NCBI GenBank assembly: GCA_947034885.2 | Contig: OX344756.2 | Span: 16,674,098 to 16,738,097 of the forward strand | Direction: 5' to 3' | Length of the DNA: 64,000 bases | From: Thuidium tamariscinum | Lineage: Eukaryota > Streptophyta > Bryopsida > Hypnales > Thuidiaceae | Shown here: positions 10,396 to 21,515 of the stretch, piece by piece | Layout: each line of letters begins with the position of its first letter | Position numbering within the stretch: position 1 is the first letter of the stretch | Position numbers and translations under genes: made by a program | Notes under the pieces: generated by a model | Database searches by the model: none | Seen by the model: only the letters and a program-made list of their open reading frames with translations | What the model was told of the DNA's origin: nothing

Positions 10396-12057
10396 CTAAT
10401 CTTCATTCCTTGCTTGTTCTTGTAGAAGTGCTTGCTCCTTGCGGGCCTCGCGGTAGCAATCCACGGGTGGAGTCCAAAATAAGGGGGCGCCACTAATTCG
10501 TCCCACGACGTACGTAACCGTGCGTCGTTGTAGTGGGTCCTCTTTGCACAATTCGCCCAATGTGGCTTGAAATGTACCAAACGCTGTATGGTCGGGAAGC
10601 ATTTCCGTATTTTCGCGGTCTTTCTTCCATATCCTCTCCGCAAGCTTCCCAACAGCAAATTCGTCCGTATGTATACTGACACATGGTGCCCCATCTGCAC
10701 GAGTGGGGGATACCGAAGTGCCCGCCTCTCCAGTCACATACATCAATTCAGGGGCCACCCACCAACGTTTCTGACGTGTAGCCCGCATTTGGCTTCCACA
10801 TTGAAACTGGTACAAAGAATGGGTTTCTTCATTGATATGACTAGCCATTCCCCAATCACATAGCCCAATCCACACTGTTCGCCCATCATCATTCGGAAAA
10901 TGCAACATGATGTTTTCTGGCGTGATGTCGTTGTGGAGCACCGAAGATTGTTGCACCGCATCCATGATGCAAATTAACGCCCATGCAAGCTCGGTGCGGT
11001 TTCTACGATAAGCCAAGAGTCTTTTGGCTTCTTGCATCGTCTGTGGAGTTGCATGGTAGGCAAGCTCCCCGATCTCAGCATAATCTCGGTTTTTGTGGTC
11101 CAAGGCGAACATGGCTCCCAATGTTCCTCCATTCCACCATTGAGAATAACACTCCATGGTCATGTCATTTATAGCAAAAATTTTTATGATCCCTGGATGA
11201 TTACATGGACAAACCAAAGCCTCGATGGACAACTTCTCCCGCGACTTCTTCAATTGATCCACATATAGGGCTGTCTTGCCCACCAATTCCATCGTGGGGG
11301 GAATGTGCCTTGAATTTTGGAGGCTCACTTTACGCACCCTCCCGTGCCCCCCTTGTTTGTTGTGGCCTAACAATGGAACCACCACCACTCCTCGTTCGAG
11401 AAATACCACTCCTCCTGCACCCGCTTGGCCTAGGGACAAGCTTTGGCTTTGCTGAAACCATGGGGCAGAGCGGATATTGCTGGAAGACAGCGCTCGCATT
11501 GCGTCATGCCACCAATATACCTTTTTGTGCAACAAATGCAATGCTTGTTGCTTTGGCGCTACATCTCGTTTGAAGCCCTTTACCGATGCGGCGACTTGGG
11601 CGATGTTGAAAACACAAGTTTGCACTTGTTCGTCAAGCCAACGACGGAAGTGTTCCTTTGTGCGATCTTCAAGCCACTCATCCTCGCCCATTGTTGTCCA
11701 AAACATGTGGGTGAATTTGTTTTTTATTGTCTCCACCCTTTGCAATCCACGCGAGACATAGGTCGTATTCAATTGAGCAATCGTATATTGCTCCAGAAAA
11801 TCCAATGCCACTTCCTACACTTTCCTGGTCACAACCTTCCTTGGCCAGTCGTCTGTATTCGCAGCCTTGTGCCTTCGCCTGTTCTTTTTTTTCTTGGCCC
11901 CCGAAGATTCTCCTCCAGACACACCACCGACCCCTTCTCTGGCCAATACTGCCTCCGATACGCAGTCAATGGATTCTAGAGACTGTTCACCAACAGAATC
12001 TCCGATGCCTGAAAACCACGCATCAACCTTGCGCTTCGACGCACCTCGCCCGTCCAT
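10396..12057 (-). CDS. Protein kinase carried inside the giant hAT (one in-frame TAG)
   Basis: The frame opens at ATG 12057-12055 (MDGRGASKRKVDAWF), meets a TAG at 11817-11815 and continues in the same frame to 10396, about 550 residues. The N-terminal third is basic (KKKKNRRRHK) and then helical without a recognised domain. The C-terminal half has kinase landmarks: a degenerate Gly loop GGHGRV (~236-241), candidate Lys in VGKTALY (~261), Glu in SIEALV (~279), catalytic loop HNDITPEN (HRD changed to HND; Asp ~377 and Asn ~382 kept), DWG in place of DFG (Asp ~401) and VAPEL. The essential Asp residues are present, so catalysis is plausible despite odd signatures. No membrane segment or receptor domain is visible. 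It is divergent from the transposase gene and has its own TATA box and heptamer cluster. The TAG is consistent with CAG (Gln) changed by one transition; translation could also start downstream. Confidence 0.85.
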
Positions 12058-12251
12058 TCTGAAAAATAATATGCGATGGTAAAACCAAGGAATTAGGGTT
12101 CAGTACTCACAAATGTGAAAACTATCCCCCCTTCCTCAGCCGAGCCTCCTCGCAAGCACCCGCGCTCCCAAGAAAGGATTGCAACCAATCCAGGGCAAAA
12201 GAGCACCGTCAGAGCAGGAGCGACTCCTGCAGAGTGGGGGAACTGGCCCAC

Positions 12252-12259
12252 CTTATATA
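12252..12259 (-). promoter_or_regulatory. TATA box of kinase gene
   Basis: TATATAAG on the minus strand, about 195 bases before the ATG at 12057, immediately downstream (in gene sense) of the motif cluster. Confidence 0.6.
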
Positions 12260-12279
12260 GCCGTTGGCGAGCCGTCGTA

Positions 12280-12560
12280 TGGACGGCCGATCCGTCCAGA
12301 GAACTCGAAAGTCGTCGAGGGGTGTCGGGAACTCCGAGACCGTCGAGGGGACGCGCTGGCCGTCCTCAGAATTCGGAAGCCGTCAAGGGGAATGTCGAGG
12401 ACGATGAGGCCATCGACGGGACGCCCCATCTGTCCCGGGAATTTCAAAGCCGTCGTGGGGACCGTTGAGGAACTGCGAGACCGTCGAGGGGACGCACAAG
12501 CCGAATGGGGAATTCGAGGGTCCGTCATGGAACGAGGCCGTCCACGGGACCCCATTGGGC
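12280..12560. promoter_or_regulatory. CCGTCGAGGGG / GGCCGTC cluster upstream of kinase gene
   Basis: Repeated words of the type (A/G)CCGTCGAGGGGAC and AAGCCGTCGTGGGGAC, with at least three exact GGCCGTC/GACGGCC copies (12282, 12358, 12535). Same position relative to TATA as in the other two genes of the element. Confidence 0.6.
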
Positions 12561-12599
12561 GTCCCGGGAATTCTGAACCATTAAGGGGAAGCACAAGGC

Positions 12600-14000
12600 G
12601 GTGAAGATGCCAGCGAAGCCATTAACGGACTTAATGGCAAGCCTCGTGCGACTGAAATTCTTCTACAAGGTAATAAGGTAACAGGCCCAGAAACCGCCCA
12701 TCTAAGGGCTGACACTGAATTTTGAGAAGGTGAAAACCCAGCCTAAAGGCCTTGCCCAACCGAGGGTTTAGGGTTTAGGGTTTAGGGTTTAAGTTCCTTT
12801 TTACTTTTGCGTAAATGAGGATAAAATGTCTAGTTTAGTAATTTAATAACTTAAGAAGTGCATTATAATTTGTATTCGGTAATTGATCTTTCTTTTCCTA
12901 GCGTCAATCTAATTTTGCAATTTTGAAGTAAATAAAAGAAATAACATGAAATGATTAAACTTATTGGTTCTAGTCTAAACACATACTTCTTCGGTTGATG
13001 CGTATCCGTTCTCAGTTGTGTCGTCAAAAAGCTCTACTTCCTCCCTTTCCATCTAATTTCATTCTCCCCCGCAAATTTAGGAAATAGGAGCTAATTTTAA
13101 TAATTTAATCCGGCTTAATTAGCATTTGCTATTTGATGGTCACACTATAACTCCTTGAGGAACTTAAATCATTTCCGTACAATGACTTTGCCTAAATCTA
13201 ATTCAAGCGTACATACATCTATTTTACAAAATGGGGTCATATAAAATGCCTAATTGAATTCTTCAACCCAATTATATTGTTGTAACTTACTAGGAATCTA
13301 GGATGTTTTTTGGTATGAAAGATGTGCATATGGATGTTTCCTACATATCTCCTCTTTGCAAATTAATGCTAATTCATCACCAATGTTTTATAATCAATTA
13401 TCATGCTAAACCATGAGTTTTGAATGAAACAATTCACCAAAAATTGAATTTGACTTATGTGAAATCCACATTTGGTATGCTTGATTATATTATGCAAAAT
13501 TCGTTTCAATGGCAGAATTGGATGATCCTAAACTTGTTGGTGGATAGTGTGTAATGTACACGGCTAAAATTTTACATTGCCTTCCAGTGCTTCAGCTCAT
13601 ATCGAGAATGGCTGAAGTGATGGACCCTAAATTTTAGAAGTTGCCCTACGGATATGTAGGGATTTAAACTTCTCAATTTTAAATTCGGGAGCCATCCGAC
13701 TAGGCATATATTTTTTAGGAAATTAGATAAGTACTACATGTACATATTAGTATATTACTATATTGCATAATATTCTAGTCATGTAGTCATCTACTCTACT
13801 TATGAATTATGAAACTATGAGTTATGAAAGTATAAGTGAACTAAAGCACTAATTAGGAGTTTAGGACGGGGGCATTGGCAAGCAAGACTTCGTTAGTGGG
13901 CACCAACCAATTTTCAGAATTCAGACTCTTCTGCGGAACCCTAAACCGCTCTAATCCTCTCTTTGCCGAAGTGTATGATAAACCCTAGAAGAAAGAGTTA
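12600..14000. other. Intergenic, AT-rich; short interstitial telomere-like repeat at 12762-12789
   Basis: About four copies of TTTAGGG in tandem at 12762-12789. The rest, including 12840-13900, shows no gene or clear repeat by eye. Confidence 0.5.
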
Positions 14001-14029
14001 GAATTCCGCAAGTGTATTAATGGTTTGAA

Positions 14030-14385
14030 CCAAAAAAACACGTCAAAGGGTTAAAAAAGTTACCCCAAAAAAATATAGAAAGGGTTTGGAAAGAAATTGT
14101 CGAGCCCGGTTCGAATAAAAAAAATGTGGAAATGGGTTGGAAAAAAATGTGTTAATGGTTCGATTAAAAAAAATAGGGAAATGGTTTGAATCCCAAAAAT
14201 GGAAGTGGTGTGAATAAAGCAAAATGTTAATGGTTTCGGGTGTTGGGAAAAAATATATAGAAGGGATTTGGACCAAAAAATGGGTTAATGGTTCGACTAA
14301 AAAAATATGGAAATGGTTCGGTTTGGAAAAAAATGTGGAAATGGTTTGAATAAAAAAAATGGGAATGGTTTGAATAACAGACTCG
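14030..14385. repeat. AT-rich minisatellite, sense GGAAATGGTTTGAATAAAAAAA
   Basis: Loose tandem array of AATGGTTTGAATAAAAAAAA / GAAATGGTTCG words. It is the reverse complement of the larger array at 19560-20840, so the two arrays face each other across the RING gene region. Confidence 0.75.
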
Positions 14386-14399
14386 GGGGGTTCACACCC

Positions 14400-15960
14400 C
14401 TTATCTTTTGGTAACCACGTGCGATAATGGGGTATTTAATGGGGGGGTATTTATGTCCTTCTCATGTTTTTTTCCCTCCCTATTAGTAGAAATAAAGCTA
14501 CCGGAGTGTATTTTAGAGTACCCTATTTTCTTTTGTAAATTCTTTGAAGGACTATTTTTGAACACCCTATTTTTTTTCTACATTTCATAATTACAAAATA
14601 CTGAGAAGATCAGAAACATTGTATACAAGGAAACATGTCAGCTTCAAGGATTTTGATGAACTAAGAACATGGTGAAACGCACAACATATGCTATCTTTGT
14701 GCCACTAAAGAGTTTGAAAATCAAAAATCAAAGCTACAACTATTTATATTTCACCATTTATAAGAAAACAAAGCACACAATAGAGAAATTAAACTATAGT
14801 ATACAATCCTAATGCAATATTTAAAACCAATTTAAAGGCACAAGAGCATATTCACATTCATTTATATAATAAGAAAACTTAGGGAATTTAATAAGCCAAT
14901 TGTGTTTAAAAACACAAGTATCAATAAGTCTGCAAATCCATTCTAACATCTAAAATGAAGAAGTTCAAGGACCTCTTGCTCTCAAATCAACTATTATGGT
15001 AGGAAGCTCATACGGAGGTTCATAAACTATGCAGGCTTTTTTATCTGCCTAATAGGAGGGTCTGAATTGGATAGCTCATTGTGAGAAAACTAATTGTGGA
15101 TTATATTGAAGCATGCTAAGATTTGATTTTTACTATATGAATGGATGGTTTTAGAGTTACAATGGATTCAATCCTAACTAAGTGTACTTATAGGTGTCTA
15201 CTAATTTTATTCAAAATAAAAAATGGTTGTTAAACTACCTTCTTTCAAATGTTAAATTGTTTTGAAATAATGATTAATTGAAGAATTCATCTCAGTTTTT
15301 GAAAGGGACACATTTAGAAACCATTTCTAGTGTTTTTTACATGTTGCATTACTAGTTTTTGAACCAAACCAGATTTTTTTAGAAACTGTGCATGTATAGG
15401 TTTTCAAGGCTTACTGATCACAAATAGGGTCCTATGACAAATTGTGTTTGAAAATTCATAATTAATTCAATTTTGCTTCAAAAAAATATGAAACAACTTG
15501 TATTAGATTCCTCATCTATTTCTCCTTGACTGAAAAATAAACTAAAAATATTTTCATCTAAAGACATACACGAAAAAGGCAAATCAACTCTTAATTTAAA
15601 TAAGTGGAATCTTAGCCTCCTACCATGCATACATGGCTAACACACTTGTCACAATCATGAATCCCAAAAAAATTTAAAAAGAAATACAAGATCTGAATGA
15701 GTCACACACTTGTCACAATCATGAATGAATCCCAAAATTTTTTAAAAAGAAATGCAAGCTGTGAATGTTAACTCACTAAGCTCCAATAAAAATTACAGTA
15801 TATAGGTACTGCATTGGCAATCTTCACCAGTTCACCGTCATTAAAATTCAGCTGTCTTACAGCTTATTGCATCTCAACTGCCTAACTGAATACCAATTGC
15901 GTAATTGGATCCTGGCTGTCTAATTGGATTCCACCTGCCTAATTGAAATTGAGGGTACAT
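14400..15960. other. AT-rich stretch, nothing recognised
   Basis: No convincing open frame or motif. Two near-identical phrases (CACACTTGTCACAATCATGAAT near 15640 and 15702) show a small local duplication. Confidence 0.4.
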
Positions 15961-15974
15961 ATTGTAGCCACCTA

Positions 15975-16250
15975 TTGGGCCCGTCCAGGACCTGGGCAGG
16001 CCGTCCGCAACGAATTTGGGCCGTCCAGGACCTCGGGTCGGAGCCGGGCAGGCCGTCACGAACAGCCATTTTCGGCCGTCGAATTTGTAATTCGGTGCAG
16101 TAATTAGTGTTTTTCGAACTCATGAGTGTTTTCGAACTCGTTGACGGCGCTGGACCCATGGACGGCCTCTGTGACGTCATCCCGAATCTGTCGACGGCCT
16201 CTCGAACCAGATTCGACACTCCCTGGACGCCCTAACCGTTGATGGCCGTC
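15975..16250. promoter_or_regulatory. GGCCGTC/GACGGCC cluster upstream of RING gene
   Basis: Seven exact heptamers in ~250 bp (for example about 15999, 16018, 16051, 16074, 16161, 16193, 16243), ending 80 bases before the TATA box at 16331. This parallels the clusters of the transposase and kinase genes. Confidence 0.65.
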
Positions 16251-16330
16251 CGCATCAACGGCTCTAGGTGGTGCATGGCGATGTGATTAGACACAAATTA
16301 ACACTCCTAACGAGCCTTGGTAATGGGGAG

Positions 16331-16337
16331 TATAAAT
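16331..16337 (+). promoter_or_regulatory. TATA box of RING gene
   Basis: TATAAAT, 210 bases before the first candidate ATG (16541). Confidence 0.55.
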
Positions 16338-16540
16338 CCCAAATTCAGCCGCAATGAACCTTGCTTTCTCTCTTGAGTTGCTCTGTCCTAGCTTGCAAAA
16401 AGCTTTGCATTGCAATTCGGGAGGAAGTCAAGCATTTGGCTATTGCTTTGCCACATTCCAGTTGCCCTCACGCAACAGGAGGCAGAGCATAGTCATCTGT
16501 ACATACATACATCCGTGTTGTGGCATTGTGTGCAGATACT

Positions 16541-19194
16541 ATGGCAGAAATTGAAGAGATGGTAATACATATGGTCAATTTCGTTAAAATGGCGATAGTC
16601 CATTAAAATGGCATGACATTCCATTAAAATGGCATGATATTCCGTTAAAATGGCACAACATTCCGTTAAAATGGCAAATTTTTTTCCTCTACCACTATGC
16701 CTCTATGTCAAAATGGTACACAAAAATGTCAAAATGACACTTGAAATTTGTCAAAGTGGCACATGGAATATGGCAAAATGGCACTGGAATATGGCAAAAT
16801 GGCACTAGAATTTGGCAAAATGGCACTCGGAATACCGCCATTTTAATGAAATTGACCATACATGTAGAGAACCCCCCGATGGCAGAGAACCAGGAGGTGG
16901 TAATTGCTGCAAATCACCCCCCAATGGTAGAAAACTAGGAGATGGTGACCCATGAAGGTGAACCCCCACACAGGAGGCGTCGTGGGAACAGGAGCACTGT
17001 AGACTGGGCGACTTTCAACACTGGTGAAGTTTTGGCCGCGCCCAGGTGGGAACATGTGCTTGAGCCATGGACCCGCACCACATGTCGAGCATATGTGGAC
17101 TGGGCCCACATCAACCGCCATTTTCCACAGGAGAGAAATGAGACGCAAGTGCGATCTGGCGTTGCATTGATAAAGTACTGCATACACCCGGCGTTCAAGA
17201 AGCGGTTGACCGAGGTGGCATTGGCACTTTGGGGGACCCTCTCGAAGAAGGATGGGACCCTCGCATTGTGTCAAATGGCGTATGCGGAGTTTTTTTTGGG
17301 CAAGGACGTGGATTGGAACACGTATACGGCAAAACAACGGGGTGGCCGTTTCCCTACTAAAAGCCGTAGAATTCCACCAAATCCTGCAGTGCAGTTGGAG
17401 GGCGAAGGAGTGGCTTGGGCACAACGGGACGAAGCGGCGGACGCGGACCCCATGGAGGTCGACAATGCACTACAAGGCGCCAACGAACAAAACCCGGTGG
17501 CTCCCGAATTGGAGGCGCCCATTGCCGGTCCAAGCGAGCCCATGCCACTCGCCATTCACCCAATTCCCCCGTCCACGACAATTAATGAAGTATTTGGAGC
17601 GAATGGGGAATTAGAGGCATTACGTGCATTGGTGACTCAACTGCGTGAGGATGGTGCAGAAGCTGGGCGAAGGCACGAGATGGAGGTACAAGCCCACAAC
17701 GCACGCGTGAAGGCTTTGGAGGAAACGAATGCTAAGTTACTAGCAAGTAACATTGACTTGCTTGAACGTGTACGTCGCCAAAGCATGGATGGCACTCCAC
17801 CATTGGATGAGGTCGTGGAGCGGGCCACATATGGTCTAATTGAGCCAGCTGACCCGTTGACGGTGCGCCAAGTGCGGCCTCGTGGTATATTTCCAACACC
17901 ACATTTTCGTGGTGAGAGTTCAAATGCGGCAAACCAATCAACAGATGCGTTGGGCCAAGAGTTCATTAGCGTTGAGCGCGTGGCGTACGATGCCATTGTG
18001 GCACGAGTGGAGCGTGTAGAGGGCGAGTGCAATGAGGCCAAGGCCAGCATGGAGGCTGTATTAGCGTCCATGAGTGAACTACAGGACGAGTTGGCATTTG
18101 TAAATGCCATGAAGGATAGATTGTTGCTCCAAACGGCAACTGACCGGGAGCAAAAGTTGCTTGCCATGAGCAACATGAGATTGGCATGCACTTTGGCTAT
18201 GAACGAGGTCGCGCAACTGTAGCGTGAGGTCAGGAGAGTAGCTGCAGAATTTAGAGATGGTAGCCAACGTTATTTTGGCTTGACATCGTGGGCCCGACTG
18301 GAAGACATGTTTCCAGTTACATTGCCCACAAATTGCGATAATGCAAGCATTGATTGGGACGGGCATCCGCATCTAGACTTCCAATTCAACACCGCGAGAC
18401 ACCGATACGGGCCCGTGGATAGAGAAGGCAATACCTCCTTACTATGGCCCACAGTTCCCGTGTTTGTGAAGGATGGAACGACGTGCATGATTTGCATGGA
18501 ACCGTTTGGGCCCGAGGGTGGATGGAGCCTTGGAACGTGTGGACATATGTACCACCCCGGATGTCTCATTCCGCACATGGTCACAAGAAAGCGGTGCGCG
18601 CAATGCAAGGCTCCTTTGCACCGGCGGTTGTACACCCAATTTGGGTTGGAGCATCACATGCCCCCGCACTTCGAGTTAAACGAAGAGAACTTGCCTGGCG
18701 ATGAGAATAGAGGGAGTTGGGGTAATGACATGATATGGCTGTGGAAGTGGGGCCATGACAGTAGACACCTCACCATGCGTAGCGTGCAAGACGTTCCATG
18801 GATCGATGATGCGGAGATTACGGAGGTGTGCAAGAAGCTGATTGGTGCGGGCGATCCAGGGCGGCGAGTATTTTTTGGCCAACTTGCTGGTGGCCATTGG
18901 GACTTGGACCGAGAGGAGTTTGTGCGCCGACCACATCCAGAGAATGTGGTTTTTGACTCCAGCGGAAACCCTATTGGAATACTCCAAGACCTGGATCATG
19001 AGGCACAAATGAGGTTCATCGAAGACACTACGTTCAATGAGGTGCAAATGTTGTCATCCATTTCTTCCTACTTGCACGATCGATATGATCGGACCGTAGT
19101 GGCTACGTTGAACAGTTTGCAATCTAGAGAAGGATTGCAAATTTTTTTGAGAAATAGTAGAGCCAGAGGCATTGTAGAACCAGAACAAGGTTGA
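16541..19194 (+). CDS. Coiled-coil RING-H2 protein carried inside the giant hAT (in-frame TAGs)
   Basis: Proposed exon 1 at 16541-16561 (MAEIEEM), intron 16562-16869 (GT...AG) and exon 2 from 16870 to 19194 in one frame broken by TAG at 16936 and TAG at 18220. After a basic N-terminus comes a ~100-residue folded-looking region (STVDWATFN ... WAHI). Then follow an acidic/Pro-rich linker, a long coiled coil (17600-18260) and a RING-H2 finger with spacing C-x2-C-x14-C-x1-H-x2-H-x2-C-x10-C-x2-C (18484-18606). About 190 further residues have no known domain. RING-H2 proteins are usually E3 ubiquitin ligases; activity here is inferred. The TAG at 18220 falls in the coiled coil where Gln fits. The TAG at 16936 aligns with CAG at 16891 in an internal repeat (AENQEV against VEN*EM). 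The exon 1 choice is less certain than the rest. Confidence 0.82.
16580..16850. repeat. Intronic minisatellite built on AAAATGGCAC
   Basis: About ten loose tandem units such as CCGTTAAAATGGCA and GGCAAAATGGCACT fill most of the proposed first intron of the RING gene. The apparent reading frame through them is an artefact of the repeat. Confidence 0.75.
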
Positions 19195-19500
19195 ATACCT
19201 TCTGGTGATGAGTTAGGCCATTAGACGGATGTATAGTATATTAGTATTGTAAATAGTATTTGGCTATGACGACCATTTACAAGCGTTTATTGCTCATGTT
19301 GCAAAAGTACATTTTTTGGGCAATGAAGCATTTTCATTTTTCTCGTACAACTGTATTGTCTGTTAAACACTTAAACAGAAAACTTAACCATGAATAAATG
19401 AAAAGAATACTCAATACGTTTGCTTGAAATGTATGTGCAACAAGTTCATTTAAATCCAATGCCATACTTTCACTTAAAGTATATTTTCTAAGTTTACTTC
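19195..19500. other. 3' flank of RING gene, no gene seen
   Basis: AT-rich sequence after the stop codon, probably the 3' untranslated region and terminator. Nothing further recognised. Confidence 0.35.
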
Positions 19501-19559
19501 TAAAAAATGCCAAAATTCTATTTTTTACATATGCTGATAAGCCACAAGTATATATGCTT

Positions 19560-20840
19560 TTGTTTTTTATTCCCACCATTTCGAATTTTTTTAATCAAAC
19601 CATTAACCCAATTTTTTCCCACCGCATTTTTCCACATTTTGTTTTCCACATGTCAAACCATAACCATTTTTTTTACCCTAACCCATTTCCATTTTTTAGA
19701 TTCAACCCCTTTCCATATTTTAGATTGAACCCATTTCCATATTTTTATTAGTCGAACCATGAACACATTTTTCTAAACCATTTCTATATTTTTTTGTCGT
19801 CCACATTTCAAACCATCAATGTTCTTTTTTATTCAAACCATTCCCATTTTATTGATTCAAACTATTTCCAATTTGAGCTTTAACCATTAAGGCATTAACA
19901 TTTTTTTTCCAAACCATTTCTAAATGTTTTTTATTCAACATTTCAAACCATGAAAGTTTTTTTTTCAAAGCATTTCCATATTATTTTTAATCAAACCCTG
20001 AATACATTTTCTTTCCAAATTATTTCCATATTTTTTTTAGTCGAACCATTAACACATTTTTTTTCACGACCCTTTCTATATATTTTTTTCCAACCTTTCC
20101 AACCATTGCCTTTTTTTTTATTCAAACCATTCCCAATTTTTTTTATTCAACCCATTTCCATATTTTTTTTTATTCAAAGCATTTTCATATTTTTTTTAGT
20201 CGAAACATGAACACATTTTTTTTCCAAACCATTTCTATATTTTTTTGTATTCAACATTTCAAATTATTAACTTTTTTTTTATTCAAAGCATTTCCTTTTT
20301 CTTTTTCTTTGATTCAAACCATTTCCATATTTTTTTGAGTCGAACCATTAACCCATCTTTTTTCCAAACCATTTCTATATTTTTATTTCCAACACCCTAA
20401 ACCATTACCGTTTTTCTTTACTCAAAACTTGGCCATTTTTTTTACCCTAAACCATTTCCATATTTATTCTAGTCAAACAATTAACACAGTTTTTTTCCAA
20501 ACCATTTCTAAATTTGTTTTTCCAACATTTCAACCCATTTCCATATTTTTTTTAGTCAAACCCTAATCACATTTTTTTCCCAACCCATTTCCAAATTTTT
20601 TGGGTCGAGCCATTAACACATTTTTTTCCAAACCCTTTCTATATTTTTTTTCATTCAACATTTCAAATCATTAACGTTTTTTTTTTATTCAAACCATTTC
20701 CATTTGTTTGATTCAAACCATTTCCATAATTTTTTTATTCGAACAATTAACACATTTTTTTTTATTCACAATTCCAAACTATTAACGTTATTTTCATTCA
20801 AACCATTTCCATTTTTTTGATTCAAACCATTAACACTCTT
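19560..20840. repeat. AT-rich minisatellite, sense TTTTTTCCAAACCATTTCCATA
   Basis: Some 1.3 kb of imperfect tandem units with the words CAAACCATTTCCATATTTTT, AGTCGAACCATTAACACA and TTATTCAAACCATT. Inverted relative to 14030-14385. Open frames here are low-complexity artefacts. Confidence 0.85.
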
Positions 20841-21024
20841 TTTTTAAACACAGAATATATATTATATTTAGACTATGGAACTAATGGAAGGCCTAAAATA
20901 CAAAACTTTCGAAATTATTTTTTTAGAGATGATTAAACCACATAGACTAGTGAGAAAATTTTGATTGCGAATATGAACTCAGACTTTTAAGTCTTACAAA
21001 TAAAGAGTTCCAATCCACGGAGCC

Positions 21025-21515
21025 CAGGCCGTCCATCCTGACCATCGACGGCACGGCCAGGCCGTCCATCCTGACCATCGACGGCACGGCCAGGCCGTCC
21101 ATCGAACCCAGGCCGTCCATCCGGACCGTCGACGGCACGGCCAGGCCGTCCATAGAGCCCAGGCCGTCCATCCTGACCGTCGATGGCACGGCTAGGCCGT
21201 CCATCGAACCCAGGTCGTCCAACGTTCCTTTCAATCCAAGCCGTCCTTCCCAAGCGTAGACCGTACCCAGACCGTCGATCTGGAGGCGTCCGTCCGGGCC
21301 GTCCACTGGACAGCCTGTCCATTGGGGCCGTCCATACCCCGCGGATCGTTTGAGCGGGGTCGTCCCCTAAAACCGTCCACCGGATCTGGACCGTCCGCAG
21401 AACCCAGAGTGTCCATCCAAGCCGTCTAGTTAGCTAGGACCGTCCATCGGAACTGTCCACCGAGCACGTCCTTCCAGGCCGTCCACGGAGGTCGTCCGTG
21501 AGGGCGTCCACGACT
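21025..21515. promoter_or_regulatory. Right subterminal GGCCGTC cluster of the giant hAT
   Basis: Ten exact GGCCGTC copies in ~490 bp, in units such as GGCCGTCCATC...GACCGTCGACGGCACGGCCA. The last 130 bases of the element follow and are shared with the 817-bp derivative. Likely transposase-binding region by analogy with other hAT elements. Confidence 0.7.

Noticed and set aside
19507-20210. Phe-rich open frames that look like membrane proteins
   Set aside because: Low-complexity translation of the AT-rich minisatellite.
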